In this document: piece by piece, positions 43,958 to 51,970 of the stretch
How the letters are laid out: every line of letters begins with the position of its first letter
Position numbering within the stretch: the stretch's first letter is position 1
Assembly (NCBI GenBank): GCA_942493135.1
Contig: OW818684.1
Coordinates: forward strand, 5,332,001-5,396,000
Length of the DNA: 64,000 bases
Direction: 5' to 3'
From: Planctellipticum sp942493135
GTDB lineage: Bacteria; Planctomycetota; Planctomycetia; Planctomycetales; Planctomycetaceae
Notes under the pieces: model-generated
Databases searched by the model: none
What the model was told of the DNA's origin: nothing
Seen by the model: only the letters and a program-made list of their open reading frames with translations
Program-made: the position numbers and the translations under genes

Positions 43958-45349
43958 ATGAATCAGGGCTCGCTTCTCGTCGTCGATGACGACCGTCCGT
44001 TGCTGGAGGCAATGGCCGACTACCTCCGAAGTCTGGGACATCGCACTGAGACCGCATCGACGGTCCGGGATGCGATGGCCCGCATGAAGGAATATCCGTT
44101 CGACGCCGTCATCTGCGACGTCAATCTTCCCGATCAGGATGGCTTTGCCCTGCTGGAGTGGGGCGTCCAGGCCGTTCCGGACACCGCAATCATCCTGCTG
44201 ACCGGCTTCGGCACGATCGAAAGCGCCGTCGAAGCCATCCGGCTGGGCGCCTTCGATTACCTGACCAAGCCTCTCGTCGAGGACGAACTCAACTTCTCCA
44301 TCCAGCGGGCGCTCGGTCAGCGACAGATCGTCGCGGAAAACAAACAGCTCAAAGCGCAGCTCAACCAGCGGTTCGGTCTCGGGAACATCATCGGGCATGA
44401 CTACCGCATGCTCAAGATGTTCGACCTGATCGAAAGCGTCGCCGACACGCGGACGACGGTGCTGGTGCTGGGCGAAAGCGGCACCGGCAAGACGATGACG
44501 GCCCGCGCGATCCACCAGCTCAGCAACCGCCGGGAAAAGCCGTTCATCGAAGTCGCCTGCGGCGCACTCCCCGACTCGCTCCTCGAAAGCGAACTGTTCG
44601 GCCACGTCGCCGGCGCCTTCACCAGCGCCAACAGCGACCGGGTCGGCAAGTTCCTGCAGGCCCAGGGGGGGACGATCTTCCTCGACGAAATTGGCACGGC
44701 CTCCCCCAGCCTCCAAGTCAAACTGCTGCGCGTCCTCCAGGACCGCGAGTTCGAACCGGTCGGCGGCAACAAGACCCATAAAATCGACGTCCGGATGATC
44801 CTGGCCACGAACGCGGATCTCGAAGAGGAAGTCCGCAAGGGCCGGTTCCGACAGGACCTGTTCTACCGGATCAACGTGGTGACGATCACCCAGCCGTCGC
44901 TCCGCGAACGACTGGGGGATATCCCGCTGCTCGCCGAGCACTATCTCAAGGAATTCCTCGAACAGACCGGCAAGAAGATCAACGGCTTCAGCGAAGAAGC
45001 CATCCATGTCATGCAGCGGTATCGCTGGCCCGGCAATGTGCGGGAACTGGTCAATGTCGTCGAGCGGGCGGTCGTGCTGACCAAGAACACGGTGATTCAG
45101 GTTCAGGATCTCCCGGATGCCCTGCGGACCGATGAATTTCACCCGGACTTCGCCGGTCGCCTGGGGAGCGGAGCGTCGTCGCTGAAGGCCGCCCTCGCGT
45201 CCCCGGAGAAGCAACTGATTCTGGACGCCCTGGAAGCCCACGGCTGGAACCGTCAGGAGACGGCCGACTTCCTGGGCATCAATCGCACCACGCTCTACAA
45301 GAAGATGAAGAAATACGGCGTCTCCTTCGAACGCCAATTGATCCCGTAA
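43958..45349 (+). CDS. Sigma-54-dependent response regulator (NtrC/AAA+ type)
   Basis: A 463-residue transcription activator. The receiver domain has an acidic pocket at residues 10-12, the phospho-acceptor Asp54, Thr82 and Lys104. The AAA+ domain follows: Walker A GESGTGKT at 172-179, GAFTSA at 219-224 in place of canonical GAFTGA, Walker B FLDEIG at 241-246, and LFGHVAGAF and FRQDLFYRINVV segments. A Fis-type helix-turn-helix ends the protein (about 425-463). It would activate sigma-54 promoters on phosphorylation. No sensor kinase gene is adjacent. Start ATG 43958 with GAGAG nearby. Confidence 0.93.
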   Translation: MNQGSLLVVDDDRPLLEAMADYLRSLGHRTETASTVRDAMARMKEYPFDAVICDVNLPDQDGFALLEWGVQAVPDTAIILLTGFGTIESAVEAIRLGAFDYLTKPLVEDELNFSIQRALGQRQIVAENKQLKAQLNQRFGLGNIIGHDYRMLKMFDLIESVADTRTTVLVLGESGTGKTMTARAIHQLSNRREKPFIEVACGALPDSLLESELFGHVAGAFTSANSDRVGKFLQAQGGTIFLDEIGTASPSLQVKLLRVLQDREFEPVGGNKTHKIDVRMILATNADLEEEVRKGRFRQDLFYRINVVTITQPSLRERLGDIPLLAEHYLKEFLEQTGKKINGFSEEAIHVMQRYRWPGNVRELVNVVERAVVLTKNTVIQVQDLPDALRTDEFHPDFAGRLGSGASSLKAALASPEKQLILDALEAHGWNRQETADFLGINRTTLYKKMKKYGVSFERQLIP

Positions 45350-45379
45350 CGGGCCTTGCCCCTGCACCACGACGGGCCG

Positions 45380-45419
45380 ATGCCCCGGGACGGTTTCCAT
45401 CGTCCCGGGGCATTTTTTT
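45380..45419 (+). terminator. Strong rho-independent terminator
   Basis: A perfect 13-bp stem (45380-45392 with 45401-45413) with an 8-base loop, followed by seven T. Ends the response-regulator transcript. Confidence 0.92.
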
Positions 45420-45491
45420 GGCGCCGCGCCACAGCTTGAATGTCGGGTTGAGCGAATAGCCAGAGGAAGTTGCTCAGAGATCGCCTTTTTC

Positions 45492-45526
45492 TGGCTACTC
45501 GCTATTCCCTGCTCGCTATCCGCTCC
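45492..45526. repeat. Short imperfect CTCGCTAT repeat tract
   Basis: Several near copies of CTCGCTAT or CTCGCTACTC are in tandem just before the GNAT 3' end. No coding role is evident. Confidence 0.45.
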
Positions 45527-45538
45527 CCCGGAGCACTC

Positions 45539-46102
45539 TCAGACGAGGGCCGGGTCGCAGACGATGGCGCGATACATCGTCCGGGTCACGCGAAAGCCGA
45601 CCTCGCGATACAGCTCGACGGCCGGGTCGTTCGCCGCGGTCACTTCCAGCGACACCCGCTTCAGGCCGTGTTCCTGAAAACCGAGCAGGGCCCGCTGGAC
45701 CAGCGAACGTCCTAATCCCTGGCCGCGGAATTCTGGAAGGACGCCGACGTTCTGCACGGCGCCGGACTGTTCCGAGACCGCCAGGCCCTGGATCGTGCCG
45801 CAGTCGACCGGCAGCCCGGCCGAGTCCTCGGTGACGATCAACCACGTGGCAGATGGCAGAAAAGTCGGCTGCAGGGCGATCTCCCGCACCAGCCGCAGGC
45901 AGCCGACGAAGTCCCCGAGGCAGGGAAAGACTTCCGAATCGACCTCGTGCTCAAAGGCGTGACATTTCACGCCGGCATGGCGCTCGGCGGTGCTGCTATT
46001 CCAGGGGACCCACGCAAAACCGGCCGGCAATACGGGCTCCGCCAGATCGACCTGTCGCAGGTCAATCTCCATCCGGAACCGCTTGAAGTACCGCAGGGGC
46101 AT
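45539..46102 (-). CDS. GNAT-family N-acetyltransferase
   Basis: A 187-residue protein. The second half is a GNAT domain: VQNVGVLPEFRGQGLGRSLVQ carries the R-G-Q-G-L-G acetyl-CoA loop, and RVSLEVTAANDPAVELYREVGF the motif B. The N-terminal 75 residues are an extra segment seen in some GNATs of unknown acceptor. Two starts are possible (ATG 46102 and ATG 46072); neither has a strong ribosome site. Confidence 0.85.
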   Translation of the reverse strand: MPLRYFKRFRMEIDLRQVDLAEPVLPAGFAWVPWNSSTAERHAGVKCHAFEHEVDSEVFPCLGDFVGCLRLVREIALQPTFLPSATWLIVTEDSAGLPVDCGTIQGLAVSEQSGAVQNVGVLPEFRGQGLGRSLVQRALLGFQEHGLKRVSLEVTAANDPAVELYREVGFRVTRTMYRAIVCDPALV

Positions 46103-46308
46103 GGTTCTTGGTACGGCCTGCGGCCTTTGGAGATTTGGTTCTTGGAACTTTGATTATGGGGAATCTGATTCCCGTCGTTCGATCTTTGCCAGTTTAGACG
46201 GCAATCGGTGGGTGTCAATTCGTGTTCGGCGGCATTCGGATTCGCCAGTCGCCGACGTCCAACGATTTTCGCGAGGATGAGGCCGTGACGGGACGTGACG
46301 GGCGAACC

Positions 46309-47040
46309 TCAACCGCGACCCAGATACGCCTGATCACGCGGCAGGACAATGGCTTCCAGAAAATTGACGTCATCCGGCAAGGTCACCATCGCCAGAGCCG
46401 CCCGGGCGATCGTCTCGGCAGACATCATCGGCTCGTCGTCCGACTCTTTGCCTGACTCCTGCCGGCGTTCGACCATCACGTTGCCCGGGTGGAGGCAACT
46501 GCAGACAACGCCGAACGGGCGGGCATCCAGCGCGATCGCCTGCGTCAGCCCCCAGACGCCGAACTTGGCGGCGGAGTAGGGGGCGCTCCCTTCGCGCGGC
46601 CGCTGGGCGGAGATCGATCCGATATTCAGAATCCGACCTTTCCGGCGGAGCCTCATCCGGCGAAACGCGGCCCGGCTGCAGAGAAACGTCCCGGTCAGGC
46701 AGGAGCCGACGACGCGATTCCAGGCCTCCAGCGTGACTTCGTCGAGCGGACCGCCGTCGAAGGCCCCGGCGTTGTTGACCAGGATGTCGATCTGGCCGAA
46801 CTGTGCGTCGACCTCGGCGAAGAACGCTTCCACGTCGTCTTCAACGGAGACATCGGTCGGCCGCGCGAGGACCTCGGCCCCCGTCGCACGGAGCTCTGCG
46901 GCCACGACCGCGAGCTTGTCGGGATTGCGGGCGCAGAGCGCCAGCCGGGCTCCTTCGGCCGCGAACAAGGTCGCCAGCGCCTTGCCGATCCCCTGATTGG
47001 CCCCGGTGATCACCACCACCTGGCCGGCGAGTTTCGTCAT
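46309..47040 (-). CDS. Short-chain dehydrogenase/reductase
   Basis: A 243-residue classical SDR. Cofactor motif TGANQGIG at 12-19, NNAG at 89-92, and the catalytic Ser142 with Tyr155 and Lys159 in YSAAK. The absence of a basic residue in the classical NADPH position suggests NAD(P) preference cannot be stated. Substrate unknown. It lies 34 bases downstream of the MutL-associated membrane gene on the same strand, so it may be the last gene of that operon. Start ATG 47040 after GGGGAC. Confidence 0.88.
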   Translation of the reverse strand: MTKLAGQVVVITGANQGIGKALATLFAAEGARLALCARNPDKLAVVAAELRATGAEVLARPTDVSVEDDVEAFFAEVDAQFGQIDILVNNAGAFDGGPLDEVTLEAWNRVVGSCLTGTFLCSRAAFRRMRLRRKGRILNIGSISAQRPREGSAPYSAAKFGVWGLTQAIALDARPFGVVCSCLHPGNVMVERRQESGKESDDEPMMSAETIARAALAMVTLPDDVNFLEAIVLPRDQAYLGRG

Positions 47041-47074
47041 CTGTGACTGTCCCCAATACTCGGATGTCGCGGCG

Positions 47075-47998
47075 TCATTCTCTGGGAATCAATCCCAGCC
47101 AGTCGCGGTAGAGGAATTCCAGCCGCAAAGTGAGCAGCGTAATGCGTCCCATGACCGTGTTGGCGAACGACGCCCCGAACGTGATCATCAGCACCCACAC
47201 GCCGTACCGCGAGGCGACGCCCAGCACCCCTTTGTGCTCGGCGGAGAAGTAGAAGTAGGCCAGGCAGGCCAGCACGCTGACCAGCAGGACGACGTTCCGG
47301 ATCGAATCCCAGAACTGAAACGCCCGGACCCCTTCGACCTGCAGAAAAACGGCCAGCGGTTCCAGCGTGGCGCGAATCTGGCTGACGAAGTCGGAGTCGA
47401 GAAACAGCACCAGCCGCAGGCCAGCGGTAATTCCCACAATGAACGCCAGCGGCCAGCGCGAGAGCCAGGCCATGCCGGGAATCAGCCGGCTGAACAGCAG
47501 CAGTCCGAGCAGCATCGGCACCAGGTAGGTATAGTCGGCCGGCTGATCGGCGGGGATGCCCGGGGCTGCCCAGGCCCGGGCGACGTCCGGCGCCACCTTC
47601 ACCAGCAGCTTGCCGACAATGACGTCCCAGAACTGCGAGACGGCCCAGTACCCCGCCGAAACGCCGACCACGATCGATTCGGCAAATTTGTAGAACGGAT
47701 TATCGCGATACAAGTACGAGAAGATGCAGAGAGTGAAGAACGCCGCGATCCAGAGGCCGACCGTTCGGATGGGACTGAAGACGGCTCCTTCCGCGGCAGG
47801 GTCGGCATTTCGATATTGGACGATCTCGACAGGCGAACGATCAGGGTCGTCCGCCTTCGGTTCCACCGCCAGCACAGTCTTCTCGACATAGACCTGCCCC
47901 CACGTCTGATTTCTCACCTGTGCCACGATCGCCCGGCCGGCGAGAAAACCGCCTCCCAGGACCACCATCAACGTCCAGACCCAGACTTTCTGATTCAT
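47075..47998 (-). CDS. Multi-TM protein of the MutL-associated cluster (unknown)
   Basis: A 307-residue integral membrane protein with about seven predicted TM segments: the first at 5-27, then helices from residue 79 (IRTVGLWIAAFFTLCIFSYLY), and a last TM region VWVLMITFGASFANTVMGR. A periplasmic-type loop of about 50 residues lies between TM1 and TM2. Its start ATG overlaps the stop of the preceding cluster gene by four bases (ATGA). No family name recognised. The C-terminal TM pattern, including a small-residue F-x-x-T-x-x-x-R, recurs in the membrane protein at 48907-49602. Confidence 0.82.
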   Translation of the reverse strand: MNQKVWVWTLMVVLGGGFLAGRAIVAQVRNQTWGQVYVEKTVLAVEPKADDPDRSPVEIVQYRNADPAAEGAVFSPIRTVGLWIAAFFTLCIFSYLYRDNPFYKFAESIVVGVSAGYWAVSQFWDVIVGKLLVKVAPDVARAWAAPGIPADQPADYTYLVPMLLGLLLFSRLIPGMAWLSRWPLAFIVGITAGLRLVLFLDSDFVSQIRATLEPLAVFLQVEGVRAFQFWDSIRNVVLLVSVLACLAYFYFSAEHKGVLGVASRYGVWVLMITFGASFANTVMGRITLLTLRLEFLYRDWLGLIPRE

Positions 47999-48864
47999 CG
48001 GCCGGTCCTCCGACGATTCCAGAAGTGGAGCACATTCCCCAGAACGATCAGCCCGATCACCACTCGGTGACCGAAGAGCTGCGGCCCCATGCGGCGAATC
48101 CCCCGCACGGGGAGATCTTTGGTCTGCGGATACGCCGCGAGCACGGCGGCTTCGTATTCAGCGGCTCCCTTGATCGCCGCCATCAGGCCGAACATCTGAT
48201 TCGGAAAGTACGGATAGAGCTGGGGGGCCGCGACGCCCGTGCAGCCGCCGGCGATCGGGATCCGGTAGGGCGTACCGGCGTACTGGATCCACTCCTTGAG
48301 TCCCGGGAATCCCGCGGACAGGGAGACGATCATCGACATATCCTTCGCCCCTTTGACCCCTTCCATGATCGGCAGCGTCCCCAGGGGATTGCCGCGCACG
48401 TCGGAGTCGCGGGCGGCGGAAATGTCTGCGGCCAACAGCTTGGCGGCGATCGCTTCGCCGGGCGCGTAGCCCAGATTCACGTAGTCCTTGCCGTATTCAT
48501 ACTTCTGGTCCTTGAACTCCTGCTCGACGACCTGCTGGAGCTTTTGGTCCATCAGGGGCGCGCCGGTCGGCCACAGGGTGACGGCATAGATTTTGAGTCG
48601 CTTCAAACAGGCGTGCCGCAGGACGGCGGTTGCCATGGGATCGAGTTCGGCCGCCGAATTAGGGTCATAGTCGAAGGCCAGCAGGATTCGCGAGCCGGGT
48701 TCGAGCGCATCGATCCGGTCGAACATCCGCTGCGTCAACAGCGTCGGTTTTTCGGGGAAGGTCGCCTGAGTCAAGACGGGGATCGACACCGCCACGAAGA
48801 TCGCGACGAAGATCCACCGGCGATCAAGTGCATTGAGCCACTCCAGCACCCGTTGTCCGTTCAT
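47995..48864 (-). CDS. TM-flanked soluble-domain protein of the MutL-associated cluster (unknown)
   Basis: A 289-residue protein with one TM at residues 17-33 and another near 266-283, and a soluble domain of about 230 residues between. The soluble domain starts DALEPGSRILLAFDYDPNSAAELDP and has alternating beta/alpha character, with YGKDYVNLGYAPGEAIAAKLL in the middle. I see a distant likeness to the soluble domain of the FN3 protein at 49615-50838, suggesting paralogy (inference). Its start follows GGGAGG. It overlaps the next gene by four bases. Confidence 0.8.
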   Translation of the reverse strand: MNGQRVLEWLNALDRRWIFVAIFVAVSIPVLTQATFPEKPTLLTQRMFDRIDALEPGSRILLAFDYDPNSAAELDPMATAVLRHACLKRLKIYAVTLWPTGAPLMDQKLQQVVEQEFKDQKYEYGKDYVNLGYAPGEAIAAKLLAADISAARDSDVRGNPLGTLPIMEGVKGAKDMSMIVSLSAGFPGLKEWIQYAGTPYRIPIAGGCTGVAAPQLYPYFPNQMFGLMAAIKGAAEYEAAVLAAYPQTKDLPVRGIRRMGPQLFGHRVVIGLIVLGNVLHFWNRRRTGR

Positions 48865-48906
48865 GTGTCCCTCCCGCGGGAAGTCTGAGTCCGCCTGAAG
48901 TGCATC

Positions 48907-49602
48907 TCAGTCCCCCGAGCCGAGGTAGGAACGGTCCTGCAGCAGCAGAATCCGGAGCGAAGTCGCCGCCACGCCCAGCGCGATGCCGATCATGATCGCC
49001 CGCTGTCCCGCGGTGTTGAACACCGACATGATCGACATCGTCATGCCGGGGATCGTCAGCCCGGAGAGCCAGTCGGGGAGAAACGAGGTCAGCACGGTGC
49101 CGTCGTAGGTCCGCCCGAGGAGGACGATGACGGCGGTGACGAGGAGGACGATGGCTTCGGTGTTCTTGGCGCGAAAGGCGCGGAAGGCGGCGGAGGCGAC
49201 GTAGAAGGCCAGGAGGGCGAACATGGTGGAGACCAGAGGGCTCATCGCGTATTCGTAAATCCACCAGAAGACGCTCCCCTCCTCCATATAGGCCCCGGAC
49301 CACGGGTGGCGGGCCGCGTTCTCGGCCGGCGAAACTCCCAGCTTGAGCATGCCGACGGCCGCGGTAATCAAAAAGGCGGCGATGGTGACGACCGAATAGC
49401 CCCAGCCGGATTCCTGGTCGGAGACTTTTTTCAGGTGATGCAGCACGAGGTTCGAGCAGCCATACAGTAGCGAGATGGCCGCGATGACCTGAAACCACTC
49501 CTCGGCGGTCTGCTGCCAGGAGCGAAGCGGCGGCGCGAAAAACGCCACCACCATCACCCAGCCCACAATGGCCGCCAGAAGCATCGGTACGAAACGTTTC
49601 AT
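48907..49602 (-). CDS. Six-TM protein of the MutL-associated cluster (unknown)
   Basis: A 231-residue integral membrane protein with about six TM helices, beginning with FVPMLLAAIVGWVMVVAFFA. A conserved-looking segment STMFALLAFYVASAAFRAFR precedes TM5, and the last TM contains FNTAGQRAIMIGIALGVAAT. A loop of about 30 residues (SPAENAARHPWSGAYMEE) lies between TM3 and TM4. Family not recognised. It starts 12 bases after the FN3-containing gene. Confidence 0.82.
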   Translation of the reverse strand: MKRFVPMLLAAIVGWVMVVAFFAPPLRSWQQTAEEWFQVIAAISLLYGCSNLVLHHLKKVSDQESGWGYSVVTIAAFLITAAVGMLKLGVSPAENAARHPWSGAYMEEGSVFWWIYEYAMSPLVSTMFALLAFYVASAAFRAFRAKNTEAIVLLVTAVIVLLGRTYDGTVLTSFLPDWLSGLTIPGMTMSIMSVFNTAGQRAIMIGIALGVAATSLRILLLQDRSYLGSGD

Positions 49603-49614
49603 GACCTGTTCCGA

Positions 49615-50838
49615 CTATCCGAGTATGCCGCGTTTGAGGAATTCCACCGCCGCCGTCAGTCCGTCGCCTCCCACCACCGACTGCGCCGTCACCAGTCCGC
49701 TGCCGACCAGCAGCAACGCCGCCGCGAGAATCTTGCCCATGTCCTGACCGCGGAGAATCCCCAACTGGTGGGGTTCCCCGGAGAGGTAGGCGGAGGCGGC
49801 AAACAGTTCTTCGCCGATCAGCGTGTAGTCGCAGGCCGCCACGAAGAAGGGCATCTGCGAAGCCTCGGCCGTCCCGGCGACCTGGATCGCCCCGATGGAA
49901 TTCCCGGTCTCCGCCAGCAGCAGGGACTCCGCGAAGAATTTTCCCAGATAGAAACAGGCCGCCGGCTTCTCCCGCTGCATCCACCCGCAGACGTAGGCCA
50001 CATAGCCGAACTGCTCGTCGGTGACGTAGTAAATGTGATCCTCGGCGTAGGCCTCGGGACGTCCGGCCGCCATCGCGGCAGCCTCGGCGATCTCGCGGGC
50101 CGCCGTCATCACCAGGGTTCGTGACGTCGGGACTTCCAGCTGCGTGTCATATTCGGCGGCGGTCCGGGCGACGGTCGACAGGACGGTCAGTCCAGCTACG
50201 GTTTCGATCTCGTTGATGTCGACGATGCCGGGCACGAACAGCACCGGCCGGCCCATTTCCGTCGAGCGACCGACGGCTTCTTCCAGAGCCTGCAGTCCGG
50301 CGATCGGCCGGACATAGATCGGCTTGCCCCGCCGGGCCAGTTCCGTGCAGACGACGACCGCTCCGCAGATGAGGAGCAGGATCCCGAGGAAGCCGGTTCG
50401 GCCGAAGTCGAACCAGTTCACGACGGGACGCGTCGCGCCGCTGCCGAGGACTTCGATTGAGGCGCTGTTGTCTGGGCCAATCGCCCGGACGGCGTACTGA
50501 TAGTCCTGCTTCGTCGCGCAATCGGGATCGAGATAAACCGTTTCGCCGAAAGCCGTCAGCGAGCGGCGCTCCTGGAGTTTTCCTTCGGTCCCGTCCGCCG
50601 CCGGTTCGGTCCAGCGGCGGATGACTTCGTACTTGAGGACCCGCCGGGGATCGGCGTCGGCCACATCGTCGGGCGAAAGCTGCCAGGTGATCCGCAGTCC
50701 ATTGCCGGCATCATTCGGGGCGTCGGCGACGACCACTGCGCTCGGCGGCGACAGCCCCTCCTGCGCCGCGGCGGGAACGTTCCACGCACAGGCCAGCAGC
50801 CCGATCGCCAGACCGATTCCCTTCCCCGCTATGGTCAT
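49615..50838 (-). CDS. FN3-TM-soluble domain protein of the MutL-associated cluster (DUF6754-like)
   Basis: A 407-residue exported, membrane-anchored protein. Residues 1-25 form a signal peptide. Residues 27-129 match a fibronectin type III domain (PSAVVVADAPNDAGNGLRITW, then DYQYAVRAIG). A TM follows at 148-167. Then a soluble domain of about 190 residues (RPVLFVPGIVDINEIETVAG, YYVTDEQFGYVAYVCGWMQ) ends in a second TM at 362-383. From memory this resembles the DUF6754 group found near MutL proteins; that assignment is uncertain. The start is three bases from the stop of the preceding gene. Confidence 0.8.
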   Translation of the reverse strand: MTIAGKGIGLAIGLLACAWNVPAAAQEGLSPPSAVVVADAPNDAGNGLRITWQLSPDDVADADPRRVLKYEVIRRWTEPAADGTEGKLQERRSLTAFGETVYLDPDCATKQDYQYAVRAIGPDNSASIEVLGSGATRPVVNWFDFGRTGFLGILLLICGAVVVCTELARRGKPIYVRPIAGLQALEEAVGRSTEMGRPVLFVPGIVDINEIETVAGLTVLSTVARTAAEYDTQLEVPTSRTLVMTAAREIAEAAAMAAGRPEAYAEDHIYYVTDEQFGYVAYVCGWMQREKPAACFYLGKFFAESLLLAETGNSIGAIQVAGTAEASQMPFFVAACDYTLIGEELFAASAYLSGEPHQLGILRGQDMGKILAAALLLVGSGLVTAQSVVGGDGLTAAVEFLKRGILG

Positions 50839-50841
50839 AGC

Positions 50842-51966
50842 CTACCCTTCAATCAATTCGACATTGGCCCGCGGCACCACCACTTTCGACCCGGCCTGGA
50901 GCTGGACTTCCACGACGCGGGCTTTCGAACCGGACTCCAGCCAGCGGGGCTCGTTCGGCAACCCGGCGACGGTTCCCAGCTCTCCGAAGCCCGGCTCGCG
51001 AATGATCCGGACTGGCACGCCAACTTCCAGCAGGCCTGCGCCGACGGACTCCGCCGTCAGTCGCCCCGTCGCATCATCCAGCGGAATTAGGATTTCCGGC
51101 CGCATGACACCCGCGCGGATCTGCGTGGCGCCGTTGACCGCGACGTTGTCGCCGGCGTGACTGCAGAGCAGCTCAAAGGTCCGTCGAGCCATCGCGATCT
51201 CGCCAAAGCCCTCGGTGATGATCAGCGAAGTTCCCAGTTTTTCCGTACCGGTGACCGCGACTCCCAGGTCGTAGCCCAGGATTTCTCGCAAATCCTGGTC
51301 GTCCATGCCGCCGGCGATTACGGCGGAGACCCGCAGTTCGATCGCCCTGCGGATGGCGTCGCCGGTCATCCTTCGACCGGCGACGAGGACCTTGCCGGCG
51401 TGTTCGGGGCGGATCTGTTCGTCGGTCAAATCGTCGTCCGGGCTGGCCGAGACCGTGACGAGCTCCCCGTAGGCCTCGCCGCCGATGCCGAAGATGCCCT
51501 GAATAAATGCCGCGGGAGCCTCGATCACGACCCCTTCGTGCGGCAGCACCTCGACCACCGTCCCGCGCAGATAGGCCAGAACCTCCACGGCGAGCGGCGC
51601 ACCGCGAAGCAGGACTTGACCGGTGACTTTGGAAATCGATTCGAGCGTCCCGGTCGCCGGAGCCGGGGTCTGAGTCCGGAACAAACCGAAGATGCCGGGG
51701 GACTCTGCGAGCAGGTCACCTTTTTTGACCTGCTCGCCTTCCCGGAACTTCAGGCAGTGCGGCAATTCGCCGGGGGAGACGCCGAGCAGGCGCGCCAGGT
51801 TGACCGGGGCGGCGTCGCCGGGCATCAGCGTCCGAGCGACGACATCCTGCGCTTCGACGCGATCGCCGACGCGCACCAGCACTTCGCCGGCGATCGGCAG
51901 CAGCCGGCGGCGACGCCACACGCCGCCGCGCGACACCATCAATCCCGGAGTGTAAGCCTGAGCCAT
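50842..51966 (-). CDS. Double barrel-sandwich (biotinyl/lipoyl-like) protein of the MutL-associated cluster
   Basis: A 374-residue protein with no signal or TM. Two half-barrel or biotinyl/lipoyl-attachment-like segments are visible: residues 22-48 (LLPIAGEVLVRVGDRVEAQD) and 72-125 (LKFREGEQVKKGDLLAESPG, then PAPATGTLESISK). They resemble RnfC or HlyD hybrid motifs rather than true attachment domains, as no MKM-type lysine motif is present. The middle contains VLVAGRRMTGDAIRRAIEL, and the C-terminus ends in a KOW/SH3-like RVVEVQLQAGSKVVVPRANVELIEG segment, here quoted in part. It starts four bases after the MutL stop, with GGAGGAG as ribosome site. Confidence 0.78.
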   Translation of the reverse strand: MAQAYTPGLMVSRGGVWRRRRLLPIAGEVLVRVGDRVEAQDVVARTLMPGDAAPVNLARLLGVSPGELPHCLKFREGEQVKKGDLLAESPGIFGLFRTQTPAPATGTLESISKVTGQVLLRGAPLAVEVLAYLRGTVVEVLPHEGVVIEAPAAFIQGIFGIGGEAYGELVTVSASPDDDLTDEQIRPEHAGKVLVAGRRMTGDAIRRAIELRVSAVIAGGMDDQDLREILGYDLGVAVTGTEKLGTSLIITEGFGEIAMARRTFELLCSHAGDNVAVNGATQIRAGVMRPEILIPLDDATGRLTAESVGAGLLEVGVPVRIIREPGFGELGTVAGLPNEPRWLESGSKARVVEVQLQAGSKVVVPRANVELIEG

Positions 51967-51970
51967 GCCG

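Noticed and set aside
48824..49984. A 386-residue Arg/Gly-rich minus-strand frame overlapping the MutL-cluster membrane genes
   Set aside because: It crosses two real gene boundaries and has no hydrophobic pattern; the true frames are the membrane proteins.
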